Of a stretch of 64,000 bases of DNA, positions 12,901 to 22,157 are shown piece by piece (the first letter of the stretch is position 1; each line of letters begins with the position of its first letter). The translations under genes and the position numbers were made by a program. The notes under the pieces are model-generated. The model was not told the DNA's origin. It saw nothing but the letters and a program-made list of their open reading frames with translations, and did not search any database. Source of the DNA: Cydia pomonella (taxonomy: Eukaryota; Arthropoda; Insecta; Lepidoptera; Tortricidae). Location of the stretch: positions 14,370,550-14,434,549 of the forward strand of contig NC_084707.1 in assembly GCF_033807575.1 (NCBI RefSeq), in the 5' to 3' direction.

Positions 12901-14639
12901 CGACGCCGTTACCGCGGATCCCGAACGTTTCCCAACCTTCTTGCTCCCGAAATAAGGATTATTTTACCGGAACGAACACGCGCCTCATGCCACCGCAACA
13001 CCTCGCTTCTGCTTGTGCAGATTGCTGCCAACCAGCACATGCTATGCCGCTAAACAACACTCAAATCTCACCTCTAACGCAAAAATCATAAGGTGAAAAT
13101 GTCCTGACCGCATCGGCTCCCGTTTGGTTGTTTTAACTCGAGCAGTTTCCATGCATTATATTATAGTGAAGATGTCTGTATGTCTTGTTTATGATGGCAT
13201 AAAACTATGGTAAGTAAATTTATACCTTCGTATCAATGTAAGAGTGTCTACGTTTACTGAATTTAAATGGTAAAGAAATCTATATAACTAGTTCTTGCCA
13301 CCGACTCTTGTAAAATATGTATGTTTTTTATACCACGTCAGTGACAAATGGTAAGCAATCACTGTAACCTATGGACGCCGGCAACTCCATTCCATGCACC
13401 TAAGCAAAAATAAATCATCGATAAGAGTATATACTGCATATCATTAGGCAAACATAATCATCATATAGGTATCATATAGGTATTATGTGCATGAAACTGA
13501 CTAGATTATGCGAAGCCTGTAATTTACAAAGTACCTATACCTGGATACTTGTTTAACCGTTTTTAATGGATATTTATCTTAGTATTAATTAGTAGTTTTG
13601 TGTAATAAAGTAATTTAATCTTAATTTAATAGCCATGTTCTGTTTAATGCTATCCATACATTTAAAGCTCTACATTACTATGAGCACAGTATCTGTTCTA
13701 CCAATTAACGCGAGACAGGTATAGTAGGAACATAATTATTGTCGAGACGACATAAAACGTAATTACTGCAGCTGACGAGAAATGTAATACGTATCGCGTT
13801 CATTCCCGATTCTGTGAGTGCACGCCCTAAATTGTTGACTAACAAAGATGAGAGGGCACTTCGTGGCTACGTCATTTAAGTGAAAATATACGGGCGGAGA
13901 AACAAAAGAAACACGCGAAAACCGTCTAGAGCATTATGGCACGCGGCAAACCATTACTTTTAATATAAATAAAATAACAAAATATGAGCGTCCGGCCGTG
14001 GAGTGCCCCCGGACGCCGGCGTCGGACACTTTTATATTTGAGGCCGCCGCGGACACCGCGCCGTGCCCCCGCACCCCTCAAGATTTATTTAGCAACTTTG
14101 CGCGATACAAAGCCTTTTCCCATGTATATTGATGAACTAGCTCATAGGGCAGGGTATAACTTTGTTTTATCTTTATGTGCTATTGAAATATGTGATATTT
14201 ATTATATTAACTGATTTTATGCAAATCTGTACAAACTACTGGTGTTATTCATAAACGCCTATAAAGTGTAACAGCTGTAACAAGCCCTTGATAATTGTTT
14301 GTCCTTATCCGTCATTTCGACATTTGCGTTTGTTAGAAAGGAGCAAAATTTAACAAAAATTTATGCAGAGAGTCAGACCAAGACAAGTTAGCAACGACTT
14401 TGACAGCACACGCAGTGCCAGTGTTATTTTAAATGACTAATTTCTATGAAATTATGACATATAAATAACACTTGCACTGCACTTGCACGTATGCTATCAA
14501 AATATTTGCAGACTTGTCCTAGTCTGACTCTAAAGGATTTAAGTATAGGTATACGTAACTAAAAGATATTTATTTATATATATGTAGTTTATAGTATGTA
14601 ATAATATATAATTACTTTAGGTATAGTTTTTAATTACTC
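9931..14639. other. Gene-poor DNA with GC-rich islands
   Basis: No gene is supported. GC-rich islands at 10840-11010, 12600-12960 and 13980-14090 stand out from the AT-rich background; their open frames have no family motifs. They could be regulatory sequence of the neighbouring developmental gene, but that rests only on composition. About 13325-13375 carries a fragment of the 'accacgtcagtg' repeat also seen at 31570-31640. Confidence 0.35.
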
Positions 14640-14735
14640 TTTTAGGTATATGTTAACTGGAAGAGATCCCTCTTAGGGATAAGTTCGCCTTTGTATGTAT
14701 TACACATTAATATTCTGTAAATAAATTAAAATATT
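14640..14735 (+). mobile_element. Probable LINE 3'-end fragment
   Basis: The stretch ggaagagatccctcttaggg followed by ataagttcgcctttgtatg and an AT-rich tail resembles 3' ends of lepidopteran LINE copies I know. It is short and has no ORF, so the assignment is from memory of the motif only. Confidence 0.35.
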
Positions 14736-14740
14736 TTTTT

Positions 14741-17220
14741 TTTCTTTACTTATACAAGAAATAAACCTAAGAATAGCGTAAATTATTGCTGTGAGATAAC
14801 AGCGCTGACAGGCGCTTAATTATCGATGCCGAAATGCATTTTCGCAAAGATGTTCTCCCCTCAACGTTTTGACGGTTTAAATGCCCGTTGTAATTCGGTA
14901 AGCGGCCCATGTCTACAATATTTTCTCGATAATTTAAGACATTAACGTTTCATCTCTCGTGCCGCTAAATAAAAATAATAAATACTGTACACGCACACTG
15001 CAATCTCGGAACGACATTTACAATTTACTTTGGTATCGCCCTGAGCATTTCTTTGTTCTTTTGACTAAATCGGTGAGAAACAGTTATGTAGGCCAGTTAC
15101 GCGTCCTCCTTGAAACATTGTAACAGGTCACAGATCACTTGCCACTAGAAAGACAACTCTTCACCACTTTTTAAGAGTCCGCAGCAAGATCGGCCGAATT
15201 TCGCCTTCCCATACAAACGAAGTTTCGTTCTCATATTAAAACTACGTATTGGATTGTAATGAAACTTTGCACATACAATAACATGAGGTCTATCAATGAA
15301 AATTTATATAGCTCTAGGTTATAAAACAAACGAAATAGAGCAAAAACAAGTTTTATATAAAAAACTTAAATTAGCTGTATTTTTTAACTATGGGTATCTG
15401 AAGCTACATGAACTAATTGCAATCTAGCTAATCGTTTTAAAATGAAAGCATAACTACGGAAAGTCGAGCTTGTTGCGGACTCTTTAACTCGTATAAATAA
15501 AAACATTAATAGATATTTAAGAAAAAAATTGTTCGAGGTGTTAATACAATCTGTTGTTTTATAGTTCCTACATATAAAATGGTGTTGACTGCAAATTAAT
15601 GGTGCGCCTCGCAAGCGCCTATAAATATGGTGGACCGTGACTTCGTGGAGGCTTCATAATGTAGAGTCTGGTGAGTCTATTGAGCAAGTAGAGCCTTTTC
15701 ACTCGACTGCAGTCGCAACTATTTTGCTACCGTATATTTTTTGCATAGAGTAGCAGTATTAGTTAAAAAGGTAATATGGTTTTATATATTTTATCTTGTA
15801 CATGTTTGAACTATGTATAGCAAATATTAAGTGTAATAAACATAAAAGTTAGGTGCTGCGTAAGGGTGCGTGTCTTATGATAAATAGTGCATGCCGCCGT
15901 AAAATTATGTGATTTGTAGTATTTAATTTTAAAATATATTTTTATAATGTGAAAGCTAGTCTTAAGGTATTTATTTATGGGCCACTAGTTGCCTGAAATA
16001 TAGGTATAAATATACAATATATAGTCGCGTCAACAAAGGGCACTATCACTTCGAGCGAGCCGATGCTGGGAGAGGCGAGTAAACAAGTAGGTAACAAGCC
16101 GCTAAGTCGCCGAGGGACGCGCTCCGCGGCGGCGGGTCGGTGAACGGCGCGACAGCACTTTTGTGCTGCGAGCGCTTCCGTGATGCGTACCCTTTGCACA
16201 AGCTCCTATCAATCAATGTCCACTTTTAATGACTTAATTTTGACATACCCAATCTCGACAATGCTGTTGAGAATTTGTTTCATACAACAGAGAAAATGTA
16301 CTTGTTATTACAACGTCTACTTCGCTTATTACCACGAGCGGGCATCTCCTGCCCGCCGCTAATTACACCCGATGTTCCCTTGCGAGGCTTCGGCCAATAT
16401 GTCCATCGCTCGATCGTAAAGCGCGCCTAACAAAACGAGAACATAAACATACCTACAGAGCTCGCAATAAAACCGCGTGAAAATGGCAATAGCTATTCAG
16501 AGGGAGATATTAAAATGCATGGAAATAAATTCGGCGTCGCATTCGGGCGTACGGCTCTGGGGGTGCAGTAAAAATAAACAGCGACGCCATTAGAACTCAC
16601 TTCCATATTCAAATTTATGAACGCGTCCGCACCGCTCGCCCGCACCAACCCGCCGGTCACGCCGATCGCCATACATAACAAATAAATTTGGCGTTTAATT
16701 TAAACTTTCAACCCCCTTCACCGGTAGCGGACGTTTAAACCATCGAAACGTTTACTCCCCGCAACTTCACGATAACCTGAACGTAAACAGAAAGTGCTTA
16801 CTGAACAGTGGCGACCGGTAAAGTAAACAAGCGATGACATTAGACCGACATTTTGTGACGGAGACGCGAGCTTTCGTTTGGATAAACAGACGTTTTCAAA
16901 AATGCGTGTGTTTAAATCGAATGTGACTCGTGTTACGGAGTTATTTCGGTTTAACAGCCGTCCGTTAGCCCTGAAATAACACCTCGCTAGGTGAAACCAT
17001 TCAGAAAACTTAGTTTCTAACATTAATTCATATGGGATTAGATGTCATCATAAACAGGAATTATTTACTCGACTGAGGTTAAAAACAACAACATTTCGGT
17101 GAAATGGTTCTAGAGAACAGAAATATCTCTACCATCTTTCCAACTCCAAATACTTAGGTACTTATTAACTTATGGTAAATTAAATTCATGGGTTCAAGGC
17201 GTTAATATTGACTACTGAGA
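14741..17220. other. Intergenic DNA, GC-richer patches
   Basis: No gene is supported. About 15185-15350 resembles a dispersed lepidopteran repeat (cttcccatacaaacgaagtt). GC-richer patches at 16060-16180 and 16370-16680 have open frames without family motifs. Confidence 0.35.
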
Positions 17221-17616
17221 GTTCATTTTTAGGGTTCCATACCTCAAAAGGAAAAAAGAACCCTTATAAGATCACTTTGTTGTCCGTCCGTCTGTCTGTC
17301 TGTCTGTCAAGACCCTTTATCTCGGGAGCGCGTGGAGGTATCCAGTTGAAATTAAAATCATATACTCAGGGCTACAGACCCTTGAAGTTGTGGAAAAATA
17401 AAACAGCTAAGTTAACATAAACAAAAGATACGGCCGTTTATGCCCCAAAAAACGTATATTTCGACACTCAGGGTACTTCTTATCAAAATTTATAGGGTAC
17501 TTTCCGTTGCCCTAATGAAATTTGGCAAGTAATATGACCTAATACTACAAGTAGGTACATGGAAAAATCAGAAAACTAGAAATTGGTAAAATAAAATAAA
17601 AAATAAGTTGGGCCTC
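17221..17616 (+). repeat. Interspersed repeat of the 'agggttccatacc' type
   Basis: Starts tttttagggttccatacctc, has a cygt/ctgt microsatellite at about 17282-17310, and a body with cgtatatttcgacactcagg. A typical 3' end of this class (gtggaaccctcggtgggag ... cttgtccggttttttt) lies at 20255-20312 without its body. Same general design as the neighbouring element but a different body sequence. Confidence 0.5.
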
Positions 17617-17850
17617 GTCGATTTTTAGGGTTCCGTACCCAAAGGATCAAACGGGACCCTATTACTGAGACTCCGCTGTCCGTCCGTCCGTCCGTCCGTC
17701 CGTCTGTCACCAGGCTGTATCTCATGAACCGTGATAGCTAGCCAGTTTAAAATTTCTACAGATTATGAATTAGATTATGTATTTCTGTTGCCGCTATAAC
17801 AACAAACACTAAAAACAGAATAAAGTAAATATTTCTTTCCAATCTCGAGG

Positions 17851-17903
17851 TTCTCATCCAATCACCGAATTTAAGCAACGTTGCGCGGGGTCAGTACTTG
17901 GAT
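17851..17903 (+). pseudogene. 5S rRNA-like fragment, continued at 18721-18731
   Basis: The sequence ttctcatccaatcaccgaat, then ttaagcaacg, then ggggtcagtacttggat, resuming after the insertion as gggtgaccg, matches the central and 3' part of eukaryotic 5S rRNA. This covers the internal control region: A-box-like ttaagcaac and C-box-like cagtacttggatgggtgacc. It lacks the 5' third and the 3' end, so it is not a functional 5S gene but part of an interspersed repeat. Confidence 0.8.
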
Positions 17904-17987
17904 CCCCCCGCGGGTTGCCCACCTTGTCGTGGTGGAGGGGCTTAGTAACCGTGGCTTGGTCTCCCACGGTAAAGCGAAGAGGCAACC
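17904..17987 (+). ncRNA. HDV-like self-cleaving ribozyme at the element's 5' end
   Basis: The double-pseudoknot order is present: P1 5' strand at the C run 17904-17909; P2 17913-17919 (GGUUGCC) with 17981-17987 (GGCAACC), seven perfect pairs; P3 17920-17923 with 17931-17934 around a UUGUCGU loop; P1 3' strand 17935-17940 (one mismatch); P4 17949-17954 with 17964-17969; then a joining strand UAAAGCGAA whose C at 17975 sits where the catalytic cytosine is in HDV (there GGCGAA). HDV-like ribozymes are known at 5' ends of several non-LTR retrotransposons, where they release the RNA from the upstream cotranscript. Cleavage would fall at or next to the target junction. P1 is the weakest helix. Confidence 0.68.
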
Positions 17988-18075
17988 AGGGCCGGCCTGT
18001 TTGAGGTGCGGGCTGGCCCGAGGAGGACGCTCCAAGTGGGCTTTGTAAGCCCGCTTGTGACGCGTTGGAGGTGGA

Positions 18076-18298
18076 CCGTCGAGGAAGAGGAGTGTCGGTA
18101 TTGCGGTGAGCCGTGCTCCCTATCCTCGACGGCCGAGGTGGGATCGCAGGGGAGGAGGCGTGATGGTATCACGATGCGCCACTCTCCCTATCCCCTGCGA
18201 CCTTGGCGGGGCCGTTCCGCTGTAGCGGCGTTGGTGGGGCTGCAGAGGAAGAGGAGTGTCGGTGTTACGGTGTGCCGTTCTCCCTGTCCTCTGCAGCC
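18076..18298 (+). repeat. Three hairpin repeats with compensatory stem changes
   Basis: Hairpin 1: 18076-18085 with 18123-18132; hairpin 2: 18144-18153 with 18191-18200; hairpin 3: 18238-18249 with 18287-18298. All stems are perfect (10, 10 and 12 pairs) and all three loops are exactly 37 nt and similar in sequence (ggag-g-gtg ... ctccct). The stem sequences differ between units yet remain complementary, which indicates selection on RNA pairing. Spacers are 11 and 37 nt. Confidence 0.8.
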
Positions 18299-18795
18299 GA
18301 GTTGTGGTTTGCGGCAGAACCATGGACCTCATCTGCCGCCGGGCGCTTGGGAGTTTTCTGGCGCCCGTGGCCTCCTTGTGGCGGACTCGGGAGGGTCCGC
18401 TACACTGCAGGACGGAGGCCGAGGAGGAAGGCGCGTCGAACCATCTGGCGCGCCTAGCGTCAAGGGCCTTCGGGCATTCGCGAAGGAGCCGCTCGCGGGC
18501 GGCTGCCGCCGGTGGGGTCGCGGATGAGTACGCAAGCGTTCCTGTAACCCCACCAATAAGGCGGCGAGGTGGCATATGGGGGGTTTTTAGTGGGTATACC
18601 GTGGGCCTCATTAGCCTAGACGGGAGTCCCACATAACCACTCGGGTCACCCCCCGCACCCGGGTGGTATGCGGAATGCATTTTCCCCCCTAGAAAAAAAA
18701 AAAAGGGTCAGTACTTGGATGGGTGACCGTTTTTATAGATAATGGTACGGAACCCTTCCTGTGCGAGTCCGACTCGCACTTGGTCGGTTTTTTTT

Positions 18796-19643
18796 TGTCC
18801 TGTTGTGTCCCACTGCTGGGAAAAGGCCTCCCTCTCTTTCTTCCACGCGTCTCGGTCTACGGCAATGTTAGGCATTGGCCTAACTTTCCGAAAGACTTCA
18901 AGATCATGCCGCCATCTCCTGCGAGGTCTGCCGTGATGCCGCACTATGTTTGGTGTCCACTCGGTATTCGTTTGGCATACGGCAGATGTGTCCGGCCCAG
19001 TCCCATTAAGCTTAACGGCTGTCAGGGCTACGTGGGCTAGTTTGGTTTTGGAGCACAAGATGGACGCCAAGAATACTGCGCTCCATCGCTCTCTGGCAAA
19101 CCTTGAGGGAAAGCTTTTGAGTAATAGTCAAAGACCAAGTCTGAGCGCCGTAAATGAGGATCGGAAGAATACACACATCCATGAGTTTGCGTTACAGCGA
19201 TATAGGAAGGTCACCCTTCATGTATTCCTTCATGGACCAATAGCCCTTCCAGGCATTTTCGTTACGTCTTGCGACCTCCTTGTCTTGTCGTGCCTGGACA
19301 GATACTATTTGGCCATGATTTGGCCCAAGTAAATATCCTCATGGACATATTCTATTCTTCTGCCGTCAACTTGAATCCTACGTTTGGCGCTTTTAGTTAT
19401 TAGTTTGGTCTTTGACATGTTTATTCGCAGTCCGATCTCAAGGCTTACCGTGCTCAGATGTTGGAGCATGCTTTCGAGTTCTGTAGCCGACGCTGAGACG
19501 GTGTCGTCAGCAAAGCGAAGGTATGTTAACCGTCTGCCGCCGACTTCAACGCCCTGGTCCTCCCCTCCAGTTGCCTGCCAGGCCTGTTCCAAAGTGGCTG
19601 GGAGACAGCGGGCCACTCTGTTTGACGCCTTTTTCTTTTCTGA
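18796..19643 (-). mobile_element. 5'-truncated, broken RTE-type LINE (reverse transcriptase C-terminal part)
   Basis: On the minus strand, 19616-19305 encodes a reverse transcriptase piece with the LRFADDTV catalytic box and INMSKTKLI, then a stop at 19305. Further downstream 19070-18796 holds the conserved C-terminal end (GRPRRRWRHDLEVFRK ... AWKKEREAFSQQWDT) typical of lepidopteran RTE-clade proteins. Several stops and shifts separate the pieces. Its 3' end (gcagtgggacacaacagg) abuts the T run of the preceding repeat. Endonuclease and most of the palm are missing, so it is a dead copy. Confidence 0.82.
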
Positions 19644-20644
19644 AAGTTGGACCAGAAGACTGTAACTTTATGTTTGCTGTGCTATTATTGTTATGTTGTT
19701 TGCGTAAGAGATGTATGTAGGTGGGGTCAATGTTTTGCTCTTCTATAGCATATACATCTGCGGGTAGCTAAGCACCTACTGTATTTGATTCGAATTTTTA
19801 AAAAACCTGCCTTTGTTTGGTAATGACGGGTCGAAAGGACGGGTTCAACCGATTTGAATATAATTATATTTGAAAATAAAAATGTGATAGAATATAAAAC
19901 TATATATATCAATAAATATCAATAAATGGTAGGTGTTGCTAACTCACAAGCAGCAATAAAAATATATTTAAGTCAAAAGTATGTACTTTAAAAAACGTTA
20001 GGACACTCATTATTTTTTATATAATGTATCTTAAATACAAGTATAAAATATCCGAAAAAGAAGTCAATTGATTACATCGTTTGGCGAATAAAAAATAAAA
20101 ACTGTTTTTCTTATTTTTATTTATTTAGCAAATAGTAAGCATTTAGGGCATAAAATTCGTTAAAATGATATCTCATAATAATACAAATAAACGTGCATTA
20201 GAATATATGAATTACAGACACGATTTTACTATGACAATCCGGCCTGGCCCTTTGTGTAGAAACATGTGGAACCCTCGGTGGGAGAGTCCGAATTGCACTT
20301 GTCCGGTTTTTTTCGTAGCCAATTAGTTCATGGTTCTATAATGATTGGTACATACATAGGTAGAGTAGAACCAAGTTAACTCTGTACATACTGCAATGAA
20401 AAAATATAGGCAGACATCATAAACGTCAAATTCCTAAGAAAATATATCGTTTGCAATGGCACTATTGGCATTATTCATTAATGCACTAAAAGCTTCAATT
20501 AGCTATTAAACGTTTGTCTTTATTTACCATTTTGACTAATATATTGGTAAGAAAGGGATAAAACATAAATAAACTACTTAATAAAGGCTTGTAAAGTTTG
20601 TAGAAAAAGAGATGGTTTGTCGAGACAAAGTTAGCTTAGATTCT
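19644..20644. other. AT-rich intergenic DNA with a repeat 3' end
   Basis: No gene. 20255-20312 is the 3' end of an 'agggttcc'-class repeat (ggaaccctcggtgggagag to the T run) without its body. Confidence 0.4.
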
Positions 20645-20905
20645 AATAAATAATAAATAACTGGGGACAATCTTACACAGATCCACCTAGCCCCAAACTA
20701 AGCAAAGCGTATACTACGAGTACTAGGCGACGATATACTTACCTAAGTATATAGATTAATACATACTTATGTATATAGAAAACATTAATGACTCAGGAAC
20801 AAATATCTGTGTTCATCACACAAATACATGCCCCTACCGGGATTCGAACCCGGGACCATAAGCTTCATAGCCAGGGTCAATACCCACCAGGCCAGACCGG
20901 TTGTC
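20645..20905 (-). mobile_element. tRNA-derived SINE (family A), full length
   Basis: Minus-strand copy starting gacaaccggtctggcctgg at 20905, with B box gggttcgaatcc and a ttatttattatt tail near 20645. The B box is closer to the tRNA consensus than in the copies at 8566 and 21672. Confidence 0.8.
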
Positions 20906-21671
20906 AAATTCTAGTGATATTTTTTTAATTAGGACCTACCTTAATTGTAAAGTCGATATGATTAATATGAATATTTTACTCGCCACGCTACCTCTAGGTA
21001 CATTTCAACAAATGATATTGAAGTTGAACAATTCTAAACTCTCAAAAAGATAACTCTGCAACCATTTATGGGTCTCCCACACTACACTGTCAGTGTGTTT
21101 TCGTTTTTGACGTCAGAGTAGGGGTGCGACCCCTAGGTGGCGTCTAGGGAAGCGGATTTCAATCCTTTAGGACGTATTGTTATTTTTACATCCATTCTTA
21201 CTTTAGTTTTTATCGCATAGCTGCGACTTTGAATTACTTAACAAACTACAAGTACCTACTGTCAGAATATGCTATAGCTGTATTTTTTTTTTATACTACG
21301 CCGGTGGCCTACAAGCGATTTTTTTTTTGGAATGCGGTTCTAGTGAAGTAACAATTTGGGCACATATTTTGTAATTCGGATTTTTTGGTAAAATATAAAT
21401 AACTAGTCGAACCATGAAAATAAAATAAAAAGTAAGTATTTGATTTATAGCAGCAAATAGCCAAAATCTTAAAATACACGCCGGGAAAATTTTGTTTAGA
21501 TACCATCACCCACACAGTTAACTGTCCTTATTACAAAAGGCATAAGATCTACCGCGGTGGAGGTTAAGACTTAAGAGTGTTGCTGTTTGTACCTGATCTG
21601 CGTCATTCTTAACAAGGCTGTAGCAACAGCTGAAGTATAGGTACGTCAGTAGGCACTTATGTGCTTCTTCC
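20906..21671. other. AT-rich intergenic DNA
   Basis: No gene. A poly-T stretch plus 'ttatactacgccggtggcct' at about 21280-21315 is another fragment of the repeat seen at 31565-31640. Confidence 0.35.
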
Positions 21672-21830
21672 GACGACCTGTCTGGCCTAGTGGGTAGTGA
21701 CCCTGCCTATGTAGCCGATGGTCCCGGGTTCAAATCCTGGTACGGCTATTTATTTGTGTGATGAGCTCGAATATTTGTTCCTTAATTTGTGTAATAATGT
21801 CCTATAATATTTATTTATTTATTATTTTTT
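21672..21830 (+). mobile_element. tRNA-derived SINE (family A), internally deleted
   Basis: The head matches the copy at 8566 (ggcctagtgggtagtgaccc, B box gggttcaaatcc) and the tail matches (taatttgtgtaataatgtcc), but about 100 bp of the body, between 'atatttgttcct' and the tail, is absent. Direct repeats at the deletion edges are not obvious. Confidence 0.75.
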
Positions 21831-21841
21831 GTCAACACTTT

Positions 21842-22157
21842 TTAGGGTTCCGTACCCAAAGAGTAAAACGGGATCCTATTACTAAGACTCCGCTGTCCGT
21901 CCGTCTGTCTATCTGTCTGTCTGTCCGTCTGTCTGTCCGTCTGTCACGTCAGGCTGTATCTCGTGAGCCGTGATAGTTAGACAGTTGAAATTTTCACAGA
22001 TGATGTATTTCTATTGCCGGTATAACAACAGATACTAAAAAACAGCATAAAATAAATATTTAAGGCGGCTCCCATACAGCCATGATTTTCTTGCTGTTTT
22101 TATAGATAATGATACGGAACCCTTCGTGCGCGAGTCCGACTCGCACTTGGCCGGATT
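21842..22157 (+). repeat. Interspersed 'agggttccgtaccc' repeat without the 5S domain
   Basis: Head, ctgt/ccgt microsatellite, 'ggctgtatctcgtgagccg' body and 3' end (ggaacccttcgtgcgcgag, then cgcacttggccgg) match the copy at 17617-18795. Between 'cagcataaaataaatattta' and 'tttttatagataatg' it has a short segment (ctcccatacagccatg) instead of the 5S-like domain. Confidence 0.75.

Larger units (their letters stand above)
17904..18704 (+). mobile_element. 801-bp structured, non-autonomous retroelement inserted in 5S-like sequence
   Basis: It is flanked by a perfect 16-bp duplication, gggtcagtacttggat, at 17888-17903 and 18705-18720, and ends in A-rich sequence (about 18691-18704); this is the signature of target-primed reverse transcription. 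It begins with an HDV-ribozyme-like fold, followed by a run of hairpins: 18033-18057, three repeated ones in 18076-18298, 18311-18339, 18341-18366, 18381-18400 and 18511-18554. The 3' end carries a 10-pair hairpin (18637-18646 with 18657-18666). Long GC-rich open frames exist on both strands (18006-18527 plus, 18120-18680 minus), but they follow the hairpin repeats and show no reverse transcriptase or endonuclease motif. Most simply it is a deletion derivative of a 5S-specific non-LTR element; a domesticated or independent SINE-like family is possible. Confidence 0.8.
17617..18795 (+). repeat. Interspersed repeat carrying a 5S rRNA-like domain, split by a retroelement
   Basis: Left part 17617-17903: agggttccgtaccc head, (cgtc)n microsatellite, ggctgtatctcatgaaccg body, then a 5S-like domain. 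Right part 18721-18795: gggtgaccg, then tacggaaccctt, gtccgactcgcacttggtcg and a T run. The two parts are one repeat interrupted by the 801-bp element at 17904-18704. A second copy at 21842-22157 lacks the 5S-like segment. Confidence 0.75.

Noticed and set aside
18006..18680. 173- and 186-codon frames on opposite strands of the structured element
   Set aside because: They overlap antiparallel over the hairpin repeats and have no RT, endonuclease or finger motif; openness follows from GC-rich, stop-poor sequence.
17851..18731. Functional 5S rRNA gene interrupted by a retroelement
   Set aside because: The 5' third and 3' end of 5S rRNA are missing and the fragment is embedded in an interspersed repeat with its own head and tail.
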